This document shows, piece by piece, positions 7,219-17,310 of a DNA stretch of 64,000 nt (position 1 is the stretch's first letter; each line of letters starts with the position of its first letter). Location of the stretch: positions 186,001 to 250,000 of the forward strand of contig NZ_NIHE01000002.1 of NCBI RefSeq assembly GCF_002806995.1. The letters run 5' to 3'. Made by a program: the position numbers and the translations under genes. The stretch comes from Confluentibacter lentus (GTDB lineage: Bacteria; Bacteroidota; Bacteroidia; Flavobacteriales; Flavobacteriaceae). The notes beneath the pieces were generated by a model, which searched no databases, was not told where the DNA came from, and saw only the letters and a list, made by a program, of their open reading frames with translations.

Positions 7219-9826
7219 TTTGAATTTCAACCCGAATACAGCACAAATAGTAAGCAAACGCATTGCGGATATTTTCTAAATCTTCAGTTGATACCGCCTT
7301 AACTTTTTTCGGTAAAGCATCAGAAAGCGACAGTAACTTTAAATTATTAATGTGGGCTATCAGTTTGTGCAAAATAGCTTCCCATTCATGTTCATCCTTG
7401 CTTTTAAAAACCGCATCCATTCGTTTTATATAGGTTTCAAACTCTTCTTCAAGAAGTTTCAATACTTTAATGATTTTAGTGGAATTATGATCATAATTAC
7501 TGTAAATACTTGAAAAGTCGGGAGCCGAATATTCATGGCTTGCTAATAATTTAAATACGGTATCTTTTAAGTAATCAATGTTAAATGGTTTTTGAAAGTA
7601 TAAGGTACTTATTGCGGACATCATTTCTGGCTCGGTAGCTGAAACCAATAAAATAGGGCATGTTACTTTTTTAGTTGAAATCCAATCAAGAAGCTTAGGC
7701 GATAGATTTTCGTTTTCGAGCATTAAATCACTGATGATAATATCTGGTCTATTTTGATTTATACTTTCAATAACCAAATGCCATTTATTTAGTTGAATTA
7801 GCTGGATATTATCCTCATCAAAAATGTATGATATTAATTCTAAAGTCGATAAGTCGTCCTCAACATGGAGCATCTTATATTGCTTATTTAGTTTTGGATA
7901 CACTATAGGTTTATCAACTACTTTTGTTTCTGTTTTTAAAGCAGAAATTACAGGAACTTTAACGCAGAATTCTGAGCCCTTTCCTTTTTCTGATACCGCT
8001 TTTAAAGTACCACCAAACAAGATAGTTAACTGTTTCACTATCGATAAGCCTAATCCATAACTACCGTATCTTCCAGACAAATCATCTTTTTCCCTAAAAA
8101 AACGATCGTTTATTTTTTCAATATTCTCAGGGAGTATACCGATGCCCGTATCTGTTACTTTTATTTCCAACAGTGGCGCTTTTTCATCAATCAATTTGGC
8201 AGAAAGACGAATCGTGCCTTCTTGGGTATATTTAATGGCATTTACTACCAAGTTTATAACAATTTGCGACAATCTTAAAGGGTCTGTTAAAAAAGATTGT
8301 CTCTTAAGCTTTTCATCAATATTCAAAGTAAATGTTAATCCTTTCTGAATGGCTTCATATTGATAAGTTGCGTAAATATCTTTTAAAAGATCCTCAATAT
8401 TGGTCGGTTCGTGGGTAATATGCACTTTACCTTCAGTAAGTTTTTTATGGTCTAATACATCATAAACCAATCCAGCCAAACTATTTGAAGTTCTTTCCAA
8501 GGTATTTATAATAGGTAATTGTGCATCCGTGGGAGCGTTTTTATGCAATAATTTGGTGAGTCCTAAAATAGCATTCAGCGGTGTACGCATTTCATGACTC
8601 ATGTTTTGCAAAAATTCATCACGTTCGTTTCTCGCTTCCTTTTCTTTTTTAAGTGATGTTTGCAAGGCATGAACTTGCGAGTCTATCTTAGTTTTCATTT
8701 TATAAAAAGTCAATGCCAAAGCACCAATTTCATCTTTTCTATTTATAGGAAGTTCTATGGAATTATCAATTCCTTTATCATAATTGCTAATGGCTTCTGT
8801 GATTTTATTGATTTTTTTAGAGAAGAATCTAACAAAAAACCATGAAATAAGAATTGAAAGCAAACAAACACCAAGCAATGTTTGTATACTATTTTTGCGA
8901 ACAAGGGATGCACTTTCCATAAGCACATTATCTTCAATTGTAGAAACCAAATACAATGTTCTTAAACCTTTAAAATGGGTTAATTCTTTAATATAACTTA
9001 GCAACTCACCTTTAGTTTTTTCGTTTAATTGGCTAAACCCATCATTTAAAGCAAGGTTTGGATTTAAATTAAAATCGTCATAAAAATTAAAGTTGGTTTT
9101 TGTTTGAACTCCAAATTGTTGTGTTTTTACGGGTGAATATAAATATTGTCCGTTGTGGTCTATTAAGTAAAGCTTAAATTCGTTACCAGATATATTATTT
9201 AATGTTGCAAACAGTTTTGTTAAATCTACATTGATGATAACAATTCCTATAACGGCATTTTTGGTATCAAAAATGGGACTTGCCGCTCTTAAAGTGGGTA
9301 TGTAAGGCTCGCTAATAAGACCATATTCTTCATTCAAATTTATTTCAGAGAAATAAAAATCCCCTTTGTTCATTTTTATGGCTTCCTTAAAATACTCTTG
9401 GCTACCCTTTTCCTGAAGGTTATTGGAGATAATAACTTGCTGATTTATTTTATCCAATCGGATGATTTCCCTGCCGTTATTTTCACTACCAATCAATCGA
9501 ATTTGAAAATATGACGCTTTATTTTTGAGTGTGACCTCAAACAGCTCATGAACATCATCGGTTGTCTTATTGGAATTTTCAGCGATGTAGTTTTTAAGAG
9601 TTGGACTATTGGATATTACGGCAATATCGTTGGAAACCTCATTCAACAAGGCATAAAACGATTGCTCTGCCAATTCGGATGTGTGCATAATACGCTCCTT
9701 AGAATAGTCAACAATAACCCTAGAAGCATTCGTGAAAACCAAATATCCAGAAAGTAATATGGAAAATATAATTAACCCCGTAAAAAATAAGGCGAAACGG
9801 GTCACTATGGAATGCCTGATTTTCAT
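7202..9826 (-). CDS. Hybrid sensor histidine kinase with Cache-like sensor and C-terminal HPt-like domain
   Basis: An 874-residue membrane kinase. TM1 is at about 11-32 and TM2 about 314-335, enclosing a 280-residue extracytoplasmic Cache-like sensor. Then come a HAMP-like linker (335-390), HisKA with phospho-His411 in NMSHEMRTPLN, and an HATPase with Asn529 in NLVVNAIKYT, DTGIG (558-562) and YGLGLS (590-595). A receiver domain follows (about 651-760) with Asp700 and Lys746. The tail contains LHKLIAHI, where His820 sits at the HPt position although the usual glycine is missing, so the HPt call is tentative. It converges on the LytTR gene with a 17-base overlap. A His-Asp-His-Asp phosphorelay to that regulator is plausible but unproven. 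Confidence 0.9.
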   Translation of the reverse strand: MKIRHSIVTRFALFFTGLIIFSILLSGYLVFTNASRVIVDYSKERIMHTSELAEQSFYALLNEVSNDIAVISNSPTLKNYIAENSNKTTDDVHELFEVTLKNKASYFQIRLIGSENNGREIIRLDKINQQVIISNNLQEKGSQEYFKEAIKMNKGDFYFSEINLNEEYGLISEPYIPTLRAASPIFDTKNAVIGIVIINVDLTKLFATLNNISGNEFKLYLIDHNGQYLYSPVKTQQFGVQTKTNFNFYDDFNLNPNLALNDGFSQLNEKTKGELLSYIKELTHFKGLRTLYLVSTIEDNVLMESASLVRKNSIQTLLGVCLLSILISWFFVRFFSKKINKITEAISNYDKGIDNSIELPINRKDEIGALALTFYKMKTKIDSQVHALQTSLKKEKEARNERDEFLQNMSHEMRTPLNAILGLTKLLHKNAPTDAQLPIINTLERTSNSLAGLVYDVLDHKKLTEGKVHITHEPTNIEDLLKDIYATYQYEAIQKGLTFTLNIDEKLKRQSFLTDPLRLSQIVINLVVNAIKYTQEGTIRLSAKLIDEKAPLLEIKVTDTGIGILPENIEKINDRFFREKDDLSGRYGSYGLGLSIVKQLTILFGGTLKAVSEKGKGSEFCVKVPVISALKTETKVVDKPIVYPKLNKQYKMLHVEDDLSTLELISYIFDEDNIQLIQLNKWHLVIESINQNRPDIIISDLMLENENLSPKLLDWISTKKVTCPILLVSATEPEMMSAISTLYFQKPFNIDYLKDTVFKLLASHEYSAPDFSSIYSNYDHNSTKIIKVLKLLEEEFETYIKRMDAVFKSKDEHEWEAILHKLIAHINNLKLLSLSDALPKKVKAVSTEDLENIRNAFAYYLCCIRVEIQINLKD

Positions 9827-9955
9827 TTAAATATATTTAAGCTATTTGTATTGCAAATTTTAAAAATCATGTTAAAGTAAAGATTTTTCAGGAAACTTTG
9901 TCAAGCAAACCAATAATTGACTAACAAACCTATTTTCATACCTTATTTATAGTTT

Positions 9956-10021
9956 TTATCAGTATCATATTGATTAAAAAATACCCTTTTTTACATGACA
10001 TTTTTTTACTTTATCAGTATC
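9956..10021. promoter_or_regulatory. 11-bp direct repeat in the divergent kinase/meaB spacer
   Basis: TTATCAGTATC occurs at 9956-9966 and again, exactly, at 10011-10021, 55 bases apart, in the 221-bp spacer between the kinase start (9826) and the meaB start (10048). The second copy is directly before TATCTTTATATCTG, close to a Bacteroidota -7 element. It may be a pair of regulator sites; I have no other evidence. Confidence 0.3.
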
Positions 10022-10047
10022 TTTATATCTGTAATTTTTTTCACTAA

Positions 10048-11055
10048 ATGAAACACTACAGAGCCAAAAACAGACTCACCGCGCAAGCCTATATTGATGG
10101 TGTTTTAAGTGGTGATCGGGTTATTCTGTCTAGAGCTATTACCATTGTAGAAAGCAATTTAGAGAGCGATAAACTGCTTGCAAAAGACATCATTCAAGCT
10201 ATTTTACCTGCCTCTGGGAATTCTGTTCGCATTGGAGTAACAGGTGTTCCTGGCGTGGGCAAAAGCACATTTATTGAAGTTTTTGGGAAACACATTATTA
10301 ATCAGGGACATAAAGTTGCAATTCTTTCCATCGACCCAAGCAGCCAACGTTCTAAAGGCAGTATTTTGGGTGATAAAACCCGTATGGAAGCATTGAGCAA
10401 TTTAGAGAGTGCCTATATACGTCCGTCAGCTTCAGGCGATACACTTGGCGGCGTTGCCAACAAAACGGCCGAAAGCATGTTGCTTTGCGAAGCGGCAGGT
10501 TATGATGTTGTTTTAATTGAAACCGTTGGTGTGGGACAATCTGAAACCGCCGTTCATGGTATGACCGATTTTTTCCTTCTTTTAATGTTGGCAGGTGCGG
10601 GTGACGAACTTCAAGGGATTAAAAAAGGCATCATGGAAATGGCTGACATGGTGGTGATTAATAAAGCTGATGGCGATAATATTAAAAAAAGTGAGTTGGC
10701 ACGTTTACAATACCAAAATGCGTTGCATATTTTTCCACAATCGGAATCAGGTTGGATGCCAGTAGTCACCACAGCGTCTTCCACAAAAAATATTGGGGTT
10801 GATATTGTTTGGGATGAAATTACAAAATATAAAGAATTGGTTACCAAAAATGGGTATTTCGATAAAAACAGAAACCATCAAAAAATTCGTTGGATGTATA
10901 ACAATATCAACGAAGCATTAAAACAGCTTTTTTATGGCTCAAAAGATATTGCACTCCAACTTTCTACTTTAGAAAAACAAATCATTTCTTCGGAAATATC
11001 GCCCGTAAAAGCGGCACAAGACATTATTGAAACATTTAAAAAATCTTTTGAATAA
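10048..11055 (+). CDS. meaB: Methylmalonyl-CoA mutase chaperone GTPase MeaB
   Basis: A 335-residue G3E GTPase of the MeaB/ArgK type. The P-loop GVPGVGKST is at 66-74, the DPSSQRSKGSILGDKTRM motif follows, then the switch region ETVGVGQSE and the guanine-specificity motif NKAD near residue 204. MeaB guards the B12 cofactor of methylmalonyl-CoA mutase and gates its replacement. The context agrees: the mutase genes lie 950 bases away, transcribed toward it. The old LAO/AO transport kinase label for this family is misleading. Confidence 0.93.
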   Translation: MKHYRAKNRLTAQAYIDGVLSGDRVILSRAITIVESNLESDKLLAKDIIQAILPASGNSVRIGVTGVPGVGKSTFIEVFGKHIINQGHKVAILSIDPSSQRSKGSILGDKTRMEALSNLESAYIRPSASGDTLGGVANKTAESMLLCEAAGYDVVLIETVGVGQSETAVHGMTDFFLLLMLAGAGDELQGIKKGIMEMADMVVINKADGDNIKKSELARLQYQNALHIFPQSESGWMPVVTTASSTKNIGVDIVWDEITKYKELVTKNGYFDKNRNHQKIRWMYNNINEALKQLFYGSKDIALQLSTLEKQIISSEISPVKAAQDIIETFKKSFE

Positions 11056-11087
11056 AAGAACATTCTCTCGTTTGAAAGTATATAAAA

Positions 11088-11837
11088 ATGATGTTTGAAC
11101 ATTATTTTGACAAACAATTTGAGCTAAGATATTTTGAAATGAATTCATTGGGCTTGGCAACGCCTACCATCATTTTAGCATTATTAGAAGAAACAGCCGC
11201 AGACCATTGTTACTGCATAAATCATAGTTTATTTGACCTTAATAAAAAAAATGTTGGATGGGTATTGGTATCTGGTATTTTACAAATAGACCGTTATCCT
11301 TACTACAAAGAAAAAATCACTATTCGAACCTGGTTATCAAGCTATTCTTCTATTAAAGGTTATCGAGAGAATATTATTTTTGATGAGCAGCGCAACATCA
11401 TTGGTCGTGCCAAAGGTTTATGGATTTTCTTCGATATTGAAAAAAGAAAACCAATTCCTATTTTTAATGACATTAAAGAAAAATGGTCCTATTACAGCGA
11501 AGAATCCATTGTAAAAAACATCAAGAAAAAAATAGAAACGATACACACAGCAAGCTATATAAAAAAATTTAAAGTCAATAGTTATGATACCGACATGAAC
11601 AAACATGTGAACAACATTCGGTATTTACAATGGGTCATTGAATCCATGCCTGAAGATATTGTTGATGATTATTCCTTACATATTATAGATGGTCGGTTTA
11701 TTGCTGAAGCGAAATATGGTGACAGTATTATCTCTTTAACAAATGATATGAAGGATCATTCTTTTATGCATACCATAAAAATTGAAGGGAGCGATAGAAT
11801 TTGTGGCAATGCCAAAACATATTGGAGAAAAAATTAA
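11088..11837 (+). CDS. Acyl-ACP thioesterase (double hotdog fold)
   Basis: A 249-residue protein similar to bacterial acyl-ACP thioesterases (FatA/FatB-type). It opens with YFDKQFELRYFEMNSLGLAT and has two hotdog halves; the second has SYDTDMNKHVNNIRYLQW (165-182) with the conserved Asp/Asn/His set (Asn171, His173). It should release free fatty acids from acyl-ACP in the cytoplasm. Two consecutive ATG codons begin the gene; either may be used. It lies 32 bases after meaB, probably co-transcribed, but I see no direct metabolic link. Confidence 0.8.
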   Translation: MMFEHYFDKQFELRYFEMNSLGLATPTIILALLEETAADHCYCINHSLFDLNKKNVGWVLVSGILQIDRYPYYKEKITIRTWLSSYSSIKGYRENIIFDEQRNIIGRAKGLWIFFDIEKRKPIPIFNDIKEKWSYYSEESIVKNIKKKIETIHTASYIKKFKVNSYDTDMNKHVNNIRYLQWVIESMPEDIVDDYSLHIIDGRFIAEAKYGDSIISLTNDMKDHSFMHTIKIEGSDRICGNAKTYWRKN

Positions 11838-11879
11838 AAAAACCTTTTAATTATGAACATGTTTTGGAACAAGCTTCAT

Positions 11880-11906
11880 GAGATGGCTTCGTTCCTCGTC
11901 ATGACG
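11880..11906. repeat. Degenerate dispersed repeat
   Basis: The stretch ATGGCTTCGTTCCTCGTCAT (from 11883) and its flanks resemble the dispersed intergenic repeat whose other copy in this window is at 22552-22585 (TTGCTTCGTCGTTGCCTCCT). It sits in the 3' spacer after the thioesterase gene. The match is imperfect, so this would be a decayed copy. Confidence 0.4.
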
Positions 11907-11944
11907 TTAACAATGCTTTTAACTTAGCCATATTACAAACAATA

Positions 11945-11980
11945 AAAAGCCCTGTTATGAAAATACACAACAGGGCTTTT
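11945..11980. terminator. Bidirectional terminator between convergent operons
   Basis: A perfect 12-bp stem (AAAAGCCCTGTT at 11945-11956 with AACAGGGCTTTT at 11969-11980) and a 12-base loop. It serves the meaB-thioesterase transcript and the mutase operon, which converge here. Confidence 0.88.
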
Positions 11981-12000
11981 AAGTTGAACGTGTTAAGCTA

Positions 12001-14133
12001 TTAATCTTGTTCTAAGTATTTTTCCATGATGGATATAGCAGCTTTGGAGATAACAGTTCCAGGGCCAAAAATGGCAGCCACTTTACGTTCAAATAAATAA
12101 TTATAATCCTGTTCTGGTATCACGCCACCTGCAAATACCATAATATCTGGTCTGCCCAATTTTGCTAATTCGTCTATTAATTGCGGGATCAAGGTTTTAT
12201 GTCCGGCAGCCAAACTAGAAGCTCCCACAAAATGCACATCGTTTTCAATGGCTTGTTTTGCGACTTCCTCAGGTGTTTGAAATAAGGGCCCCATATCGAC
12301 ATCAAAGCCTAAATCCGCAAAACTGGAAGCAACTACTTTGGCACCTCTATCGTGCCCATCTTGTCCCATTTTTGCAATCATGACCCTTGGACGACGCCCT
12401 TCGATCTCTGCAAATTTATCGGCCATTTGTTGTGCTTTCACAAATGTTTGATCGTTGTTTACTTCTTTACTATACACGCCACTTATTAATTTAGTATCTG
12501 CTTTATGACGACCAAAATGAACCTCTAAAGCATCGGATATTTCCCCTAAAGTTGCAAAATTTTCGGCAGCTTCAACAGCTAATTCCAATAAATTACCCTT
12601 GCCTGTTTCGGCACAAGTCGATAAAGCCTTTAAATTAGCATCAACTACATCCTGATTTCTATTGGCTTTCAATTTTTTTAAACGTTCTATTTGGGACAAT
12701 CTCACTGAAGAATTATCAACTTCTAAAATCTCGATATTCGATTTTTCGTTAGTTCTGAATTTATTAACCCCGACTAAAATATCATGTCCGGAATCCAGTC
12801 GTGCTTGTTTACGAGCCGAAGCTTCTTCAATACGCATTTTAGGAACACCGGTTTCAATGGCTTTTGCCATACCTCCCAACGCTTCAACTTCTTCAATTAA
12901 TGTCCAAGCTTTTTTGGCAATTTCCTGGGTGAGGTATTCCACATAATAAGACCCAGCCCAAGGATCAACGGACTTCGTAATCTGTGTTTCTTCCTGAATA
13001 TAAATTTGGGTATTACGTGCAATCCTTGCAGAAAAATCCGTTGGTAATGCAATGGCTTCATCCAACGCATTGGTGTGTAACGATTGCGTGCCTCCCAAAC
13101 CTGCGGCCATTGCTTCAATACAGGTTCTGGCTACATTATTAAAAGGATCTTGCTCACTCAAACTCCAACCGGAGGTTTGACTATGCGTACGCAATGCCAT
13201 GGATTTTGGGTTTTGGGGATTGAACTGTTTAATGATTTTTGCCCAAAGCATACGTGCTGCACGCATTTTTGCAATTTCCATAAAATGGTTCATGCCTACA
13301 GCCCAGAAAAAGGACAATCTAGGGGCGAATTCATCAATTTTTAAACCTGATGCCAATCCCGTTCTAATATATTCCATGCCATCTGCCAAGGTGTATGCCA
13401 ACTCAATATCGGCCGTCGCCCCAGCTTCTTGCATGTGGTAGCCACTAATGGAAATAGAGTTGAACTTAGGCATATATTTGGTGGTGTATTCAAAAATATC
13501 GCCTATAATTTTCATGGATGGTAATGGTGGATAAATATACGTATTACGAACCATAAATTCCTTTAGAATATCATTTTGAATGGTACCGCTCAAATGGTCT
13601 ATTGCAACTCCCTGTTTTTTTGCTGCTGCAATGTAAAACGCCATGATGGGCAAAACGGCACCGTTCATGGTCATGGAAACGGACATTTTATCTAACGGAA
13701 TTTGGTCGAATAAAATCTCCATATCCAAAATAGAATCGATGGCAACACCTGCTTTTCCAACATCGCCGGTCACACGTGGATGGTCGGAATCATAACCTCT
13801 ATGCGTCGCTAAATCAAATGCAACGGATAATCCTTTTTGACCCGCAGCCAAGTTTCTTCTATAAAATGCATTGGACTCTTCGGCTGTTGAAAAACCTGCA
13901 TACTGACGAATCGTCCAAGGCTGAGATACATACATGGTGCTATAAGGTCCTCGTGTGAATGGGGGCAAGCCAGCAACAAAATTTAAATGTTCCGCATCTT
14001 GAATATCTTCTTTTGAAAAATGTTTTTTTACAGGAATGCCTTCTGGTGTATTCCATATATCTTGATGATCTGAAAATGTTGACTGTTGTTTTGTAACAGT
14101 ATGTAATTTTAGATCTGAAAAATCACGTCTCAT
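12001..14133 (-). CDS. mutB: Methylmalonyl-CoA mutase, large (catalytic, B12-binding) subunit
   Basis: A 710-residue subunit of full length. The TIM-barrel domain has the substrate-tunnel motifs [16 protein letters not shown] and HSQTSGWSL. The C-terminal Rossmann-like B12 domain (about 580-710) has GQDGHDRGA with axial His594, then [11 protein letters not shown] and FAGGVIP. It isomerises succinyl-CoA and methylmalonyl-CoA. It overlaps the small-subunit gene by 4 bases and is the last gene of the propionate/succinate operon. The MeaB chaperone gene is nearby on the other strand. Confidence 0.96.
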   Translation of the reverse strand: MRRDFSDLKLHTVTKQQSTFSDHQDIWNTPEGIPVKKHFSKEDIQDAEHLNFVAGLPPFTRGPYSTMYVSQPWTIRQYAGFSTAEESNAFYRRNLAAGQKGLSVAFDLATHRGYDSDHPRVTGDVGKAGVAIDSILDMEILFDQIPLDKMSVSMTMNGAVLPIMAFYIAAAKKQGVAIDHLSGTIQNDILKEFMVRNTYIYPPLPSMKIIGDIFEYTTKYMPKFNSISISGYHMQEAGATADIELAYTLADGMEYIRTGLASGLKIDEFAPRLSFFWAVGMNHFMEIAKMRAARMLWAKIIKQFNPQNPKSMALRTHSQTSGWSLSEQDPFNNVARTCIEAMAAGLGGTQSLHTNALDEAIALPTDFSARIARNTQIYIQEETQITKSVDPWAGSYYVEYLTQEIAKKAWTLIEEVEALGGMAKAIETGVPKMRIEEASARKQARLDSGHDILVGVNKFRTNEKSNIEILEVDNSSVRLSQIERLKKLKANRNQDVVDANLKALSTCAETGKGNLLELAVEAAENFATLGEISDALEVHFGRHKADTKLISGVYSKEVNNDQTFVKAQQMADKFAEIEGRRPRVMIAKMGQDGHDRGAKVVASSFADLGFDVDMGPLFQTPEEVAKQAIENDVHFVGASSLAAGHKTLIPQLIDELAKLGRPDIMVFAGGVIPEQDYNYLFERKVAAIFGPGTVISKAAISIMEKYLEQD

Positions 14134-15947
14134 AACTGTAATGATTTAATGTTTTTTTGAACTTTCTCCTGAACACCTGAAATGGTGTGTATCACATCCG
14201 ATTTTAAATGAATGCATCCATCTAAACCGGCAGCGGTTAATGCACTCATGATATCCACAGGATTTCCTGCTAATAAAAGTACTTTATCTGTATTAATATC
14301 CCTAAATGTTTCTACAAATAATAAAGCACTTTCTGTATAATCGGGGTCTGAGCTACAAATAACAACCACATCGGATTCGGATAAAGCACTCCGCTCTGCA
14401 GCTAGTTCAAAATCCTCATAGCTTTGCTCTTGCCAAACTTGAAACCCAGAAACGCCCATAAAATCATAAGAAAAAGCAGCCCTGGCTTTACGCATGGTTA
14501 AATTACCGAAACTTACGAGTTCAACGGTAGGCCTTTTGCCTGTTTCTTCAACGATTTGTTCCGTAACCTTTCTTATGGCTTCAATTTCTAAAGAAGCCCT
14601 TCTAGGAATCAACACTTTAGAACTAACGTTGAATCCAGCCGAAAGTACTTTGGACAGCACTGTTTCCATAAGGTTTGGGTATTTATTAACCCCAACCATG
14701 GGCAAGCGTCTTTGGCTAATTAATTTTATTTTTTCTTGACGTATTTCGGCAATTTGCTGTTGAATCAATTCCGCTTCAAAAGCTTTATAAAATCCACCCT
14801 GTGCTTCAATAAATTTGAATAGCTCTAAAGACTTTTCTGCTATTTTTGTGCTGACTTCTTCAATATAATACGATCCATCCACAGGATTTGCCACTTTACC
14901 AAAATAAGATTCCTCTTTTAAAATGGTTATAATATTTCCAGCTATTCTAGTTGAAAAATCAGATGGATTATTAAACTCCTTATCGTAAGCATCAATTAAA
15001 ACGCCATCAACATTCCCTAAGATGGCTGACATGGCTTCGGTAGTGGCGCGCAATAAATTAGTATGTGCATCGGTAACCGATTTAGTCCAAACTGATGTTT
15101 TAGCTGTTAAGGTATGTTTAAAATTTGAAACCCCATAGGTTTTAGCGATCTCGTGCAACAAGCTATTAAAAGCTCTAAACTTGCCTATTTCAATAAAATA
15201 TTCTGAACCTATCGCTAATTCTACATGAAGATTATTAAAAACGCTTTCTATATCAATATCCCTTTCCAAACAGTGTTCTATCACATAAATTAAGGAATTC
15301 AACGTGTAAGCCACTTCTTGAACCTGATTAGACCCCGAATCTAAATACGCCGTACCCGAAATAGTGATGGCCTTAAAATTAGGGTACTCTTTCGACAAGT
15401 TTACCAAATGCTTCAGCGTTTCGAAGTGAAGTATATTGTAATGTCCCGTTGTTATATAATTAGAGATTATTCCCAAATCAAAATACCCTCTAAGGTTTTT
15501 ATTATTGGTGATGTTCTGATCGGAAAAATCAAAGAAATCTTTCACAAAACCAATAGCGTTCTCTGTTAAAATAAAAGACACCCCTACCTCATTGATATTA
15601 ATCTTATTTAAAAGTTTGGTTACGGACACATTTTCTTTTAAATCGAAAATAAGCCCAGTAACACCTTCACAAATAGCTTTTAAAGCTTGTTTGTTTCCGC
15701 TTTCAGCTGATATTACTTGAATGGTTCTATAATTAATTAAACTTCCAGCATTCTCACCTGTGTTGGTAAGATGTTTTGATGCATCTTCCGCACAATAAAA
15801 TGGTTGAAAATCGATTCCTTTTATGGGCTTCCAAACCAATTTTCTATTGAAATCCTCTCCCTTTAAATCTATATTCACTTTATCCATCCATTCCTGCTTG
15901 GAAACAGGTGTGAAATCGGAAAAAAGGATGTTATTTTTAGTTTCCAT
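14130..15947 (-). CDS. mutA: Methylmalonyl-CoA mutase, small (non-catalytic) subunit
   Basis: A 605-residue homologue of the large subunit. It starts [13 protein letters not shown] and keeps the barrel fold ([19 protein letters not shown]), but its C-terminal cobalamin-like domain lacks the DxHxxG motif, as expected of the structural alpha subunit of the heterodimeric bacterial mutase. It overlaps the large subunit by 4 bases and follows the CoA-transferase gene by 31 bases. Confidence 0.93.
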   Translation of the reverse strand: METKNNILFSDFTPVSKQEWMDKVNIDLKGEDFNRKLVWKPIKGIDFQPFYCAEDASKHLTNTGENAGSLINYRTIQVISAESGNKQALKAICEGVTGLIFDLKENVSVTKLLNKININEVGVSFILTENAIGFVKDFFDFSDQNITNNKNLRGYFDLGIISNYITTGHYNILHFETLKHLVNLSKEYPNFKAITISGTAYLDSGSNQVQEVAYTLNSLIYVIEHCLERDIDIESVFNNLHVELAIGSEYFIEIGKFRAFNSLLHEIAKTYGVSNFKHTLTAKTSVWTKSVTDAHTNLLRATTEAMSAILGNVDGVLIDAYDKEFNNPSDFSTRIAGNIITILKEESYFGKVANPVDGSYYIEEVSTKIAEKSLELFKFIEAQGGFYKAFEAELIQQQIAEIRQEKIKLISQRRLPMVGVNKYPNLMETVLSKVLSAGFNVSSKVLIPRRASLEIEAIRKVTEQIVEETGKRPTVELVSFGNLTMRKARAAFSYDFMGVSGFQVWQEQSYEDFELAAERSALSESDVVVICSSDPDYTESALLFVETFRDINTDKVLLLAGNPVDIMSALTAAGLDGCIHLKSDVIHTISGVQEKVQKNIKSLQL

Positions 15948-15978
15948 AACTATTTATATTAAGTTATATGCTATATTT

Positions 15979-17265
15979 TCAGACGATGACGCTACTTCCA
16001 AATCTTTCGAAAATAGCGATGTCCAATGATTCCCTATGATCGGGATGTGCAATATCCCTCAAAGATTCTGCTCGTTGTTTTAAGGTTTTTCCAAATAATT
16101 CGGCTACGCCGTATTCCGTTACCACAAATCTGGCATGGGCACGGGTTGTCACAACGCCGGCACCGACTTTTAATGTTGGTACAATTTTAGAGACGCCTTT
16201 CAATGTTGTGGAAGTCACTGCTATGATGGGTTTTCCGCCTTTAGATAAGGCCGCCCCACGCATAAAATCCATTTGCCCTCCTACGCCTGAGAACATTTTT
16301 GTACCAATGGAATCGGCGCAAACTTGCCCAGTAACATCAATTTCTATAGCGGAATTAATGGCTGTTACTTTCGGATTTTGACGAATGATGGAGGTGTCGT
16401 TCACATAAGCAATATCCAACATTTCAATTTCCGGATTGTCATCCATAAAATCATATAAGCGTCTGGTTCCCATAGCAAATCCTGATACTATTTTATAGGG
16501 GTTTACTTTTTTTTGAGAACCATTTACGATACCTTTTTCAACTAAATCTACAATGCCTTCGGAAAACATTTCGGTATGAACCCCTAAATTTTTGTGATTC
16601 ATTAAATATGATAAAACGGCATTGGGAATACCACCAATACCCATTTGTAATGTGGCGCCATCATCAATAATCCCAGCAATGTGCTTACCAATCGCTCTTT
16701 CTTCTTCAGAAGGAGCTGCCAATTTCATTTCATAAATATCGTCATCAACCTCAACGCAAGCATCAAAATTTTTAATATGCACAATGGCATCACCAAACGT
16801 GCGTGGCATTTTAGGATTAATTTGCGCGATTACTTTTTTCCCCTGTTCAATCCCGGATATGACAATATCGACAGAAACCCCTAAAGAGCAAAACCCGTGT
16901 TTATCTGGTGGTGACACATTTACTAAAACCACATCCAAATTCATATATCCTTCACGGAATAAACTGGGAATATCACTTAAAAAAATAGGAATATAATCGG
17001 CTGTATCACCAATCATTTTTCTGATATTGCCTCCTATAAAAAAGGCACTGGTATTAAAACTATCCCTTAATTCTGGAGCTGTATACCCACATTCACCTTC
17101 GGTATGCAGATGTACAATTTTTACACCTCTCAACTCTGAAGCTCTTGCAACCATCGCTCTAATAAGCGTTTGTGGTGTTGCAGAACCGCCTTGAATTAAT
17201 ACCCTATTTCCTGACTTTATCAATTTTACAGCATCTTCGGCTGTCATTTTATTTGGTAAGTTCAT
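15979..17265 (-). CDS. Acetyl-CoA hydrolase/CoA-transferase family protein, probably succinyl/propionyl-CoA transferase
   Basis: A 428-residue enzyme of the cat1/4-hydroxybutyrate CoA-transferase family. The active-site glutamate is predicted at Glu232 in HTEMFSEG, preceded by the oxyanion glycine loop GIGGIPN (209-215), and SGVGGQMDF lies further on. It moves CoA between acyl-CoA and a free acid in the cytoplasm. Between the mutase and decarboxylase genes, a propionyl-CoA:succinate (or acetate) transferase is the most economical role, as in the E. coli scpABC pathway, but the donor-acceptor pair cannot be read from sequence. Confidence 0.85.
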   Translation of the reverse strand: MNLPNKMTAEDAVKLIKSGNRVLIQGGSATPQTLIRAMVARASELRGVKIVHLHTEGECGYTAPELRDSFNTSAFFIGGNIRKMIGDTADYIPIFLSDIPSLFREGYMNLDVVLVNVSPPDKHGFCSLGVSVDIVISGIEQGKKVIAQINPKMPRTFGDAIVHIKNFDACVEVDDDIYEMKLAAPSEEERAIGKHIAGIIDDGATLQMGIGGIPNAVLSYLMNHKNLGVHTEMFSEGIVDLVEKGIVNGSQKKVNPYKIVSGFAMGTRRLYDFMDDNPEIEMLDIAYVNDTSIIRQNPKVTAINSAIEIDVTGQVCADSIGTKMFSGVGGQMDFMRGAALSKGGKPIIAVTSTTLKGVSKIVPTLKVGAGVVTTRAHARFVVTEYGVAELFGKTLKQRAESLRDIAHPDHRESLDIAIFERFGSSVIV

Positions 17266-17310
17266 TATTTCTAAACTTTAAAATTTTCTTTTTTAACCCA
17301 ATATTTTTAA

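Noticed and set aside
12662-13441. Plus-strand open frames inside the mutase gene (and similar shadows in other long genes)
   Set aside because: They mirror the codon structure of the large minus-strand gene, have no family motifs and no start context.
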